This document shows, piece after piece, positions 1 through 6,079 of a stretch of DNA of 6,564 bases. This DNA is from Bacteroidales bacterium (lineage in GTDB: Bacteria > Bacteroidota > Bacteroidia > Bacteroidales > UBA932). The position numbers and the translations under genes were made by a program. The notes beneath the pieces are model-generated. The model worked only from the letters and a program-made list of their open reading frames with translations. It made no database searches and was not told the origin of the DNA. Each line of letters opens with the position of its first letter. The stretch's first letter is position 1. The stretch covers positions 1 to 6,564 of the forward strand of contig JAHDRO010000237.1 in the NCBI GenBank assembly GCA_018433265.1, read 5' to 3'.

Positions 1-1285
1 CTGCAATAAATCTCAAATATGGTTCTGTATTTGAAGGCCTGATATTAAACCACCATTGAGGGAACTCAACTCTATATCCATCAAAATCATAATAAGCAAC
101 CGGTTCTTCTATAGAGATAAAGTAATCTCTAACTCTGTCCATAGCTTTTTGCTTTTGCTCTATCTTAAAATTAATCTCTCCAGAATTTTTATATTTTTCT
201 ATCCTTGAAATAAGCTGAGAAAGAGTTACACCTTTTTTTTTCATCCCTGATATTATTCCCAATATGATCAAAGAAGCCATTATTCCTGAATCACTGTAAA
301 AAAAATCTTTGAAATAGTAGTGACCTGCGAGCTCTCCTCCAAAAATCCCGTCAATCTCTCTTAATTTATGAGCAGCATATGCTCTTCCAACTTTCCATGT
401 AACCATTTCGGCACCCATTGGAACAAGATATTCGCCGACAGACTTAGAGCTTCGTATATCCTGCAAAACTTTCCCCCTTTCTCCCCTTTCTTCAAGAAAA
501 TAGTGTCCAAGAACAGCAATCATCAGATCGGGAGAAATAAAACGTCCATTTTCGTCAACGAATATCACCCTGTCACCGTCTCCGTCGAAAATTATGCCTA
601 CATCACAACCCTTCTCAACTACAAGAGTTTGAAGGGCAACTATGTTTTCAGGAATAAGAGGATTGGCTTCATGATTTGGGAAGGTGCCATCCAGTTCGTC
701 AAAAATATAGTGCAATCGCTCCCCGTCATATCCAAGAATATCTTTAATCAAAAGAGCTGCCATACCATTTGACAAGTCTACAGCAACATTAAGATTGCTA
801 AGATCTTTTTTGTATTGCATTAAAAAATGCACATACTCACTTTTAACGTCGAAATTGTTAATTGCTCCCCTTTTACAAGCCACAGGGGTTTCTCGTCCAT
901 CGTCTATCCAACTTTTAATTGTGCCAAGTCCTGAATCTAAGCCTACAGGAAGTGCATTCTCTCCTGAAACTTTAAGACCATTATACTCCTTAGGATTATG
1001 AGAAGCAGTTATCTGAGCAGAAGCTTTAAAACCATATTTGGCAGTTGCATAATACACCATCGGCGTAGTTGAAAGACCGAGATCAAACACATCAGCTCCT
1101 GCATCCATTATGCCCGATGTCAGCGCCTGGTGTATTTCAGGAGATGATGTTCTTGCATCCCTGCCTACAAGGACTTTGTCTGTGTGCAAAAGTTCAGGAA
1201 TAAAATATCCAACCTTATAGGCAATATTTTTGTCAAAATCCTGATTATAAATTCCTCTAATATCGTAAGCATGAAAAGCTCCCAT
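1..1285 (-). CDS. Phosphomannomutase/phosphoglucomutase, C-terminus cut by window edge
   Basis: This is an alpha-D-phosphohexomutase, a cytosolic enzyme that interconverts hexose 1- and 6-phosphates and feeds nucleotide-sugar and polysaccharide synthesis. I translated 428 codons from ATG 1285; the reading frame is still open at base 2. All four family signatures are present in order: the phosphoserine loop TASHNP (residues 93-98, catalytic Ser96), the Mg-binding loop DGDGDR (234-239), the sugar-recognition loop GGELAGH (316-322) and the phosphate-binding loop RPSNTEP (416-422). Family members are usually about 450-465 residues, so only some 20-40 C-terminal residues are missing. The N-terminus (MGAFHAYDIRGIY) matches the normal family start. 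It follows def by 9 nt and is probably cotranscribed with it. Whether mannose, glucose or glucosamine phosphate is the main substrate cannot be decided from sequence; the loops fit a dual PMM/PGM better than GlmM, so no symbol is given. Confidence 0.95.
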   Translation of the reverse strand, partial: MGAFHAYDIRGIYNQDFDKNIAYKVGYFIPELLHTDKVLVGRDARTSSPEIHQALTSGIMDAGADVFDLGLSTTPMVYYATAKYGFKASAQITASHNPKEYNGLKVSGENALPVGLDSGLGTIKSWIDDGRETPVACKRGAINNFDVKSEYVHFLMQYKKDLSNLNVAVDLSNGMAALLIKDILGYDGERLHYIFDELDGTFPNHEANPLIPENIVALQTLVVEKGCDVGIIFDGDGDRVIFVDENGRFISPDLMIAVLGHYFLEERGERGKVLQDIRSSKSVGEYLVPMGAEMVTWKVGRAYAAHKLREIDGIFGGELAGHYYFKDFFYSDSGIMASLIILGIISGMKKKGVTLSQLISRIEKYKNSGEINFKIEQKQKAMDRVRDYFISIEEPVAYYDFDGYRVEFPQWWFNIRPSNTEPYLRFIA

Positions 1286-1294
1286 AAATCTAAA

Positions 1295-1858
1295 TTATTT
1301 GACTATTGCTTTGTAGAAAGTATTAACCTTTCCTGATTTTATATTATTAAGCCTACTCTGTATCATCTTTTTCCTGATAGGAGCTACAAGATCTGTAAAG
1401 AGCAAACCATCAAGATGGCTAATTTCGTGCTGAACCATCCGGCAGGCAAATCCATTAAGGATCTCTTCATGCTCGACAAAGTCAGTATCATAATATGAAA
1501 CTTTGATCATTTCAGATCTCACGACAGCTGCATGTATATCTGGAATACTGAGGCATCCTTCATTGTATTCGACTGTCTGCTGACTCTCTTCCAAAATGAC
1601 GGGATTGATCATTGCTCTATTAAATCCGGCAAGTTTCGGATCTTCACTTCCAAGTAAAGCTCCATCAACAACTATAACTCTGATCGATTTACCAACTTGG
1701 GGCGCAGCAAGACCTACGCCATCTGCTTTGGTCATCGTCTCTTTCATATCTTCTATAAGCTGTCGTATTTCATCCCTAAGTTCCATATTGGAAATATCAA
1801 CCTCTTCTGCTTTTTTTCGAAGAATTTCAGATCCATATAAATAAATCGGAAGTACCAT
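1295..1858 (-). CDS. def: Peptide deformylase
   Basis: This cytosolic metalloenzyme (normally Fe2+) removes the formyl group from the initiator methionine of nascent proteins at the ribosome exit. The 187-residue length is normal for type 1 deformylases in Bacteroidota. Motif I GVGLAAPQ is at residues 47-54, motif II EGCLS at 100-104 and motif III HEISH at 144-148. The metal ligands are Cys102, His144 and His148, with Glu145 as catalytic acid/base. One oddity is that motif III is normally HExDH, whereas Ser147 occupies the Asp position here (codon AGC, bases 1420-1418); all ligands and the catalytic Glu are retained, so I expect an active enzyme. The start MVLPIYLYG is the normal family N-terminus, just before the G-x-xxLR segment. 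The gene begins 17 nt after ruvX and ends 9 nt before the hexomutase, consistent with one operon. No Shine-Dalgarno motif is seen; the leader is A/T-rich. Confidence 0.97.
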   Translation of the reverse strand: MVLPIYLYGSEILRKKAEEVDISNMELRDEIRQLIEDMKETMTKADGVGLAAPQVGKSIRVIVVDGALLGSEDPKLAGFNRAMINPVILEESQQTVEYNEGCLSIPDIHAAVVRSEMIKVSYYDTDFVEHEEILNGFACRMVQHEISHLDGLLFTDLVAPIRKKMIQSRLNNIKSGKVNTFYKAIVK

Positions 1859-1875
1859 TATGTTGTTATTTAAAA

Positions 1876-2292
1876 TTATAATTTGTCCCTGTCAAGGTAA
1901 CTTTGTAAAATTATGGCAGCACTTATCTTGTCAACATTTCCCTTAACTCTGCGATCCATTTTTTTTACTCCGCCATCAATCATAGCTTGAAAAGCAAGTT
2001 GAGATGTAAAACGTTCATCTTCCAATTTAACAGGTAGCGAGGGAAATTGTTTCCTAAGCCTGTTAAGAAATTGATCAACATACGCTGCAGCTTCAGAAGG
2101 TTTATTGTTCATGTTGAGAGGATATCCTACAACAATTAGCACAACTTTTTCTTTTTCCATGTAACTTTTTAAAAAGTCGATTATCCCGGCGGAAGGAACT
2201 GTGTCAAGAGGAGAAGCAAAAATACCAAGAGGATCGCTGACTGCTACGCCAACTCTCTTTTTGCCGTAATCTATGCCTATAATACGCTCCAT
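1876..2292 (-). CDS. ruvX: RuvX/YqgF-family pre-16S rRNA nuclease (Holliday junction resolvase-like)
   Basis: This is a small RNase H-fold nuclease of the YqgF family, known for a role in maturing the 5' end of 16S rRNA and originally predicted to be a Holliday junction resolvase. The 138-residue length is typical. Visible motifs are GIDYGKKRVGVAVSD near the N-terminus (Asp8 as the first acidic residue), VVGYPLNMN (54-62) followed by the PSEAA segment, LEDERFTS (90-97, acidic residues 91-93) and VDKISAAIILQSYLD (120-134, with Asp121). All the expected acidic positions are present. The start is firm: the GIDYG strand begins at residue 6, an in-frame TAA lies only 9 nt upstream (2304-2302), and there is no other ATG, GTG or TTG between. 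It is the first gene of the leftward operon with def and the hexomutase, and diverges from the superoxide reductase gene across 50 bp. Confidence 0.96.
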   Translation of the reverse strand: MERIIGIDYGKKRVGVAVSDPLGIFASPLDTVPSAGIIDFLKSYMEKEKVVLIVVGYPLNMNNKPSEAAAYVDQFLNRLRKQFPSLPVKLEDERFTSQLAFQAMIDGGVKKMDRRVKGNVDKISAAIILQSYLDRDKL

Positions 2293-2296
2293 TACG

Positions 2297-2304
2297 CAAA
2301 TTTA
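2297..2304 (-). promoter_or_regulatory. Predicted Bacteroidota -7 promoter box for the ruvX-def-hexomutase operon
   Basis: On the minus strand this reads TAAATTTG, a perfect match to the Bacteroidota -7 consensus TAnnTTTG. It ends only 4 nt before the ruvX ATG at 2292, so transcription should start at or within a few bases of the start codon. I find no convincing -33 TTG upstream on this strand; the upstream DNA is A/T-rich. The match is direct; promoter function is inferred. Confidence 0.5.
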
Positions 2305-2317
2305 GTTATTTTTTTAG

Positions 2318-2325
2318 TACTTTTG
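2318..2325 (+). promoter_or_regulatory. Predicted Bacteroidota -7 promoter box for the superoxide reductase operon
   Basis: On the plus strand this reads TACTTTTG, a perfect match to the -7 consensus TAnnTTTG, placed 17 nt before the ATG at 2343. The expected transcript leader would be about 10-15 nt. No clear TTG is seen at the -33 spacing, so the promoter is weak or activator-dependent if real. It lies back-to-back with the opposite-strand box, with 13 nt between them. Confidence 0.5.
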
Positions 2326-2342
2326 TTACTCATAAAATCATT

Positions 2343-2729
2343 ATGCCACGACTATTTACATACACCGATTTTGCAAAAGGAAGTGATAAGGTAAAGGCTT
2401 ATGCCGACAAACACACTCCTGTTATTATTTGTGAAAATGAGGCTGAAAGAGACAAACTCTTCTCAGTTAAGGTAAAATTGGGTATTTCTACAAAACATCC
2501 AAACACTGCAGAACACCATTTTGAATTTATTCAACTCTGGAACCTTGAAACTTTAATTGGAGAGATTAAACTCCAAAGAAGCAGTTATGGTAAAGATCCT
2601 CTCCAGATAGAAGCTGTTTTCAGCTTCTATCCAAGAGTCAGCCAGCGACTCACGGCACTTGCGTACTGTAATAAGCACGGATTGTGGAAAAGCGAAGAGA
2701 TATTTATAAAAGTATATGACAAGGGTTAA
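2343..2729 (+). CDS. Superoxide reductase, class II (neelaredoxin type)
   Basis: Superoxide reductases reduce superoxide to hydrogen peroxide at a mononuclear Fe(His)4Cys centre in the cytosol, without releasing oxygen, and are typical of anaerobes. All five iron ligands can be placed: His24 in DKHTPVI, His52 and His58 in KHPNTAEHH (six residues apart, as in the archaeal class II enzymes), and Cys109 and His112 in YCNKHGLWK. The catalytic lysine is Lys23. The residue before it, usually a Glu that ligates the ferric iron, is Asp22 here. The 128-residue protein has no N-terminal rubredoxin-like desulforedoxin domain (no paired cysteines), which makes it class II rather than desulfoferrodoxin. 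ATG 2343 is the only start candidate downstream of the divergent ruvX gene; there is no Shine-Dalgarno motif. Its last 14 nt overlap the M23 peptidase gene. No rubredoxin or reductase partner is encoded in the window. Confidence 0.9.
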   Translation: MPRLFTYTDFAKGSDKVKAYADKHTPVIICENEAERDKLFSVKVKLGISTKHPNTAEHHFEFIQLWNLETLIGEIKLQRSSYGKDPLQIEAVFSFYPRVSQRLTALAYCNKHGLWKSEEIFIKVYDKG

Positions 2730-3573
2730 AAAAGGAAAAATTAGAATACTTAACAGCAAGTTCAGGTTTTCAATATTCAACGATACATCACATGAAGAGC
2801 TGTTTGTTTTCAGAGCTAAAGGATTGATGTTTGTATTGAGTATATGTCTTGCTATTATCTTTATAATAGCTTCTGTTACAATTCTTATTTCATATACACC
2901 TCTTCGTGAATTTATTCCGGGATATCCCAACGCCCAGACAAGAAAATTGCTAGTGCAAAATGCTCTTAAAATTGATTCTCTTGAGCGAGCCTTAAAGCTT
3001 TCAGAATATCAAATTACAAATATTCAAAGAATCGTTACGGGACAAAAGCCTGAAGAGATGGAACTTGCAGCAAAACCTGCCACCTCTGCTGATACTACTG
3101 TTATAAATAGCAAGAAAGTCAAAGAAGATTCCTTGCTAAGGATTGAAGTATTGAAGCAGGAGCAACTTAACCCCACAAAAAGAAAGGGGATAGAACAAAT
3201 TGAAGGGCTTCATTTTTTTCCACCTGTCAAAGGGATCATCTCTAACGGGTTTAACGCTGCTCTCAATCATCCCTATCTTGACATTGCAACCCCTGCCAAT
3301 TCGGTGGTGTGTGCTGTCCTTGACGGCACCGTTATCCAGGCAAATTGGAATGATGAAACAGGATATATAATTGAAATTCAACACAGCAATGATTTGGTGT
3401 CTATATATAAACATAACTCTAAATTACTAAAGAAGGTGGGAGACAAAGTTACTGCAGGCACAGCTATTGCTCTTACAGGCAGCACAGGATCTTTGAGTAC
3501 CGGAACTCATCTTCATTTCGAGTTATGGCATAAAGGAACCGCTATCGATCCTTCCAAGTATATTAAATTCTAA
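2716..3573 (+). CDS. Membrane-anchored M23/LytM-family peptidase
   Basis: This is a predicted peptidoglycan endopeptidase acting in the periplasm. It has 285 residues: a basic cytosolic N-terminus (1-35), one transmembrane segment at about 36-60, a TPLREFIPGYPN segment (61-72) characteristic of the Bacteroidota members of this family, a likely helical/coiled-coil stretch (about 75-107), a low-complexity linker, and a C-terminal LytM domain (about 165-285). The active site is complete: His185 and Asp189 (HxxxD) plus His267 as zinc ligands, and His233 (YKHN) and His265 (of HLHFE, 265-269) as catalytic histidines. It could therefore cleave cross-links itself rather than act as a degenerate activator, although the substrate is unknown. 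ATG 2716 lies inside the superoxide reductase gene (14-nt overlap), suggesting translational coupling; later Met codons would remove the basic segment or the membrane anchor. dxr begins 6 nt after its stop. Confidence 0.93.
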   Translation: MTRVKKGKIRILNSKFRFSIFNDTSHEELFVFRAKGLMFVLSICLAIIFIIASVTILISYTPLREFIPGYPNAQTRKLLVQNALKIDSLERALKLSEYQITNIQRIVTGQKPEEMELAAKPATSADTTVINSKKVKEDSLLRIEVLKQEQLNPTKRKGIEQIEGLHFFPPVKGIISNGFNAALNHPYLDIATPANSVVCAVLDGTVIQANWNDETGYIIEIQHSNDLVSIYKHNSKLLKKVGDKVTAGTAIALTGSTGSLSTGTHLHFELWHKGTAIDPSKYIKF

Positions 3574-3579
3574 TCTCAT

Positions 3580-4740
3580 ATGATGAAGCGAAGAGTTGCA
3601 GTTCTCGGATCAACAGGCTCTATAGGCTGTCAGGCGCTTGAAGTTATCTCGATGCATCCAGAATTGTTTGAGGTTAGTGCTCTTACTGCAAACTCAAACT
3701 CAAAAAAGCTTGTTAAACAGGCCAAAGAGTTTAATCCACAGTGTGTTGTAATAGCTGACGAGTCTCATTACGAAGAGGTCTACAGCGCCCTTAAATATCT
3801 GGACATTAAAGTATATACTGGTGAAGAATCAATTGCCGAAATCGTAAAAAGTGACGAAACTGATATTGTTCTGACAGCAATGGTTGGATTTAGCGGATTA
3901 AAACCAACTATTGAGGCAATAAAATCCAGAAAAACTATCGCTTTAGCAAACAAAGAGACGCTGGTTGCTGCCGGGCAGATAATTACCACTCTTGCCGACG
4001 AATATAACACACCCATTATTCCTGTTGATTCAGAACACTCCGCAATATTTCAATGTCTTCAAGGCCATTCTGAAGATATTGAAAAGATTTTTTTAACCTC
4101 CTCCGGTGGTCCTTTTTTTTCAAAAAACATTGAGGAGATCGCAAATGCCACTGTGGAGCAAGCTCTTAAACATCCGAGATGGGCTATGGGTGCCAAAATC
4201 ACAATAGACTCGGCCAGCATGATGAATAAAGGGTTTGAACTAATCGAAGCCAAGTGGCTATTTAAGGTAGACCCTTGTGATATTGAGATAGTTATTCATC
4301 CCCAATCAATTATTCACTCAATGGTTCAATTCAAAGATGGAGCTGTTATAGCACAATTAAGCCACCCCGATATGAGACTGCCTATCTTGTATGCACTCTC
4401 GTATCCATTCAGAGCTGAATTGAACACAAGAAGACTTGATTTTGCAGAGATACGAAATCTTGATTTCTTCAAACCCGATTACAATAAGTTTCCTTGCCTT
4501 GAAATAGCAACTCAGGCAATAAACAAAGGGGGAAACATACCTTGTGCAATGAATGCTGCCAATGAGACGGCAGTTACTCATTTTCTCAATGGTGCTCTGC
4601 CTTTCTCTGCTATCCCCAAATTAATTGAAAATGTGCTGTCTGGAACAAAATTTGTTGCAAATCCAACATTGGAGGAGATATTTTTGACTGACAGAATTGC
4701 AAGAGAACAGGCAGATATAGAGAAATATAAATTTAATTGA
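3580..4740 (+). CDS. dxr: 1-deoxy-D-xylulose 5-phosphate reductoisomerase
   Basis: This enzyme (also called IspC) converts 1-deoxy-D-xylulose 5-phosphate to 2-C-methyl-D-erythritol 4-phosphate with NADPH and a divalent metal, the first committed step of the MEP isoprenoid pathway; it is the fosmidomycin target. The 386-residue length is normal. Visible are the nucleotide-binding loop GSTGSIG (10-16), ALANKETLVAAG (121-132), the metal ligands Asp150 and Glu152 in PVDSEHS, TSSGGPF (173-179), the HPRWAMG flexible-loop region (198-204), and IDSASMMNKGFELIEA (209-224) with Asn216, Lys217 and metal ligand Glu220. The C-terminal helical domain includes LEIATQAINKGG and AMNAANE. Two adjacent ATG codons (3580 and 3583) could both serve as start, a one-residue difference; I give the first. 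The gene sits 6 nt after the peptidase and one base before rseP, so it is tightly embedded in the operon. Confidence 0.98.
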   Translation: MMKRRVAVLGSTGSIGCQALEVISMHPELFEVSALTANSNSKKLVKQAKEFNPQCVVIADESHYEEVYSALKYLDIKVYTGEESIAEIVKSDETDIVLTAMVGFSGLKPTIEAIKSRKTIALANKETLVAAGQIITTLADEYNTPIIPVDSEHSAIFQCLQGHSEDIEKIFLTSSGGPFFSKNIEEIANATVEQALKHPRWAMGAKITIDSASMMNKGFELIEAKWLFKVDPCDIEIVIHPQSIIHSMVQFKDGAVIAQLSHPDMRLPILYALSYPFRAELNTRRLDFAEIRNLDFFKPDYNKFPCLEIATQAINKGGNIPCAMNAANETAVTHFLNGALPFSAIPKLIENVLSGTKFVANPTLEEIFLTDRIAREQADIEKYKFN

Positions 4741-4741
4741 A

Positions 4742-6067
4742 ATGGTGATTTTAATAAAAATACTACAAGTTATTGCAGCTTTATCATTGCTGGTTCTTGT
4801 TCATGAATTTGGTCATTTTGTTTTTGCACGTCTTTTTAAAATAAGAGTCGAAAAGTTTTATCTCTTCTTTGACCCATGGTTTTCGCTATTCAAATTCAAA
4901 CCAAAAGGTAGTGACACCGAATATGGAATCGGGTGGCTTCCTTTGGGCGGATACTGCAAAATTTCAGGAATGATTGACGAATCCATGGATAAGGAGGCGC
5001 TCAAAGAAGAACCTAAGCCGTGGGAATTTAGAAGTAAGCCTGCCTGGCAAAGATTTTTCGTGATGTTTGGAGGCGTCTTTTTTAATTTTATTCTGGCAAT
5101 CTTAATCTACTCCGCAACCCTTTTTACTTGGGGAGAAGAATATCTTAAAAACGAAGATGCTATTTATGGTGTTCAATGCAATGAGCTTGCCCGGGAAATT
5201 GGTTTCAAGAATGGAGATAAAATAATTTCCGTTGATGGTCAACCTGTCGAAAAGTTTCAGGATATTCAGATCGATATCGCTCGTAATCAAGCTGGAAGCG
5301 TTAAGGTTTTGAGAGATGGAGCTGAGGTCACTATTAATATTAATCCAAATTATATACCGGCAATTCTGAATACCCCCGGGATGTTTACACTCAGAGTACC
5401 TTTCGAAATTCTTTCCATCCCGGACAGTTCGCTCAATGCCAATGCAGGATTGATGCGAGGAGACAGAGTTGCCGAAGTTGATTCTCAAAAAGTGTTTATT
5501 GTTCAGGACATTCAGGAAATTTTAAAACAACACAAAGGTGACACTGTCAATTGTGTTATTAACAGGAGTGGAGTTATGATCCCGAAAAAACTGCTTGTTG
5601 ATACCGCTGGGAGAATCGGAGTATATCTTAACACGGATATTCACAAATTTTTCAAGGTTACTGAGGTTAACTACTCACTGCTTGAGGCAATTCCTTCAGG
5701 AATTTCAAAGACTGTTTCTACCCTGACTAACTATGTCAAGGAACTGGGTCTTATATTTTCTCCGAAGACTGAAGCTTACAAATCTGTCGGAAGCTTTATT
5801 GCTATTGGCAGTATTTTCCCAAACTCCTGGGAATGGGATATATTTTGGAACATAACAGCCTGGCTGTCAATCATGCTTGCAGTAATAAATCTTATACCCA
5901 TTCCTGCACTTGATGGAGGACATATTCTCTTTCTATTCTATGAAATTATAACCGGCAGAAAACCTAGCGATAAATTCCTTGAAATTGCCCAAGTCATAGG
6001 TATGCTCATTTTGCTTGCTATAATGTTTCTCGCTTTCGGGAACGACATTGCTAGACTTTTTAAATAA
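4742..6067 (+). CDS. rseP: RseP-family site-2 intramembrane zinc metalloprotease
   Basis: This inner-membrane protease performs regulated intramembrane proteolysis, classically cutting anti-sigma factors after a first periplasmic cleavage, and may also clear remnant signal peptides. It has 441 residues. The first transmembrane helix carries the zinc motif HEFGH (21-25: His21, Glu22, His25). A GG-containing loop follows (69-70), then a second membrane segment (about 105-128), two PDZ-like domains (about 140-205 with FKNGDKIISVDGQPV, and about 222-290 with LMRGDRVAEVDSQKV), and a C-terminal membrane region with NLIPIPALDGGH (383-394; Asp391 is the third zinc ligand), then a last helix near 413-432. 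The active site is complete. It starts one base after the dxr stop, which implies translational coupling. Proximity of rseP to dxr is common in bacteria. No anti-sigma or sigma factor gene is in the window, so its substrate is unknown here. Confidence 0.97.
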   Translation: MVILIKILQVIAALSLLVLVHEFGHFVFARLFKIRVEKFYLFFDPWFSLFKFKPKGSDTEYGIGWLPLGGYCKISGMIDESMDKEALKEEPKPWEFRSKPAWQRFFVMFGGVFFNFILAILIYSATLFTWGEEYLKNEDAIYGVQCNELAREIGFKNGDKIISVDGQPVEKFQDIQIDIARNQAGSVKVLRDGAEVTININPNYIPAILNTPGMFTLRVPFEILSIPDSSLNANAGLMRGDRVAEVDSQKVFIVQDIQEILKQHKGDTVNCVINRSGVMIPKKLLVDTAGRIGVYLNTDIHKFFKVTEVNYSLLEAIPSGISKTVSTLTNYVKELGLIFSPKTEAYKSVGSFIAIGSIFPNSWEWDIFWNITAWLSIMLAVINLIPIPALDGGHILFLFYEIITGRKPSDKFLEIAQVIGMLILLAIMFLAFGNDIARLFK

Positions 6068-6079
6068 AATAACAAGAAT

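Noticed and set aside
368..1001. Open frames of 134 and 68 codons on the plus strand
   Set aside because: They lie entirely antisense to the hexomutase gene, whose continuous frame and four catalytic motifs explain the region; the translated products show no recognisable features.
2316..2330. Short inverted repeat AGTA-N7-TACT over the plus-strand -7 box as a possible operator
   Set aside because: The arms are only 4 bp in A/T-rich DNA, which is expected by chance, and it matches no regulator site that I know.
2553..2930. 125-codon open frame on the minus strand across the superoxide reductase/peptidase junction
   Set aside because: It is antisense to two genes with intact active-site motifs and has no recognisable domain.
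5102..5488. 128-codon open frame on the minus strand within rseP
   Set aside because: It is antisense to the PDZ region of a well-supported gene and has no motif or promoter-like sequence that I could see.
6062..6079. Possible terminator or internal promoter between rseP and the lipoprotein gene
   Set aside because: The gap is 12 nt of A-rich sequence with no hairpin and no TAnnTTTG match, so read-through is more likely.
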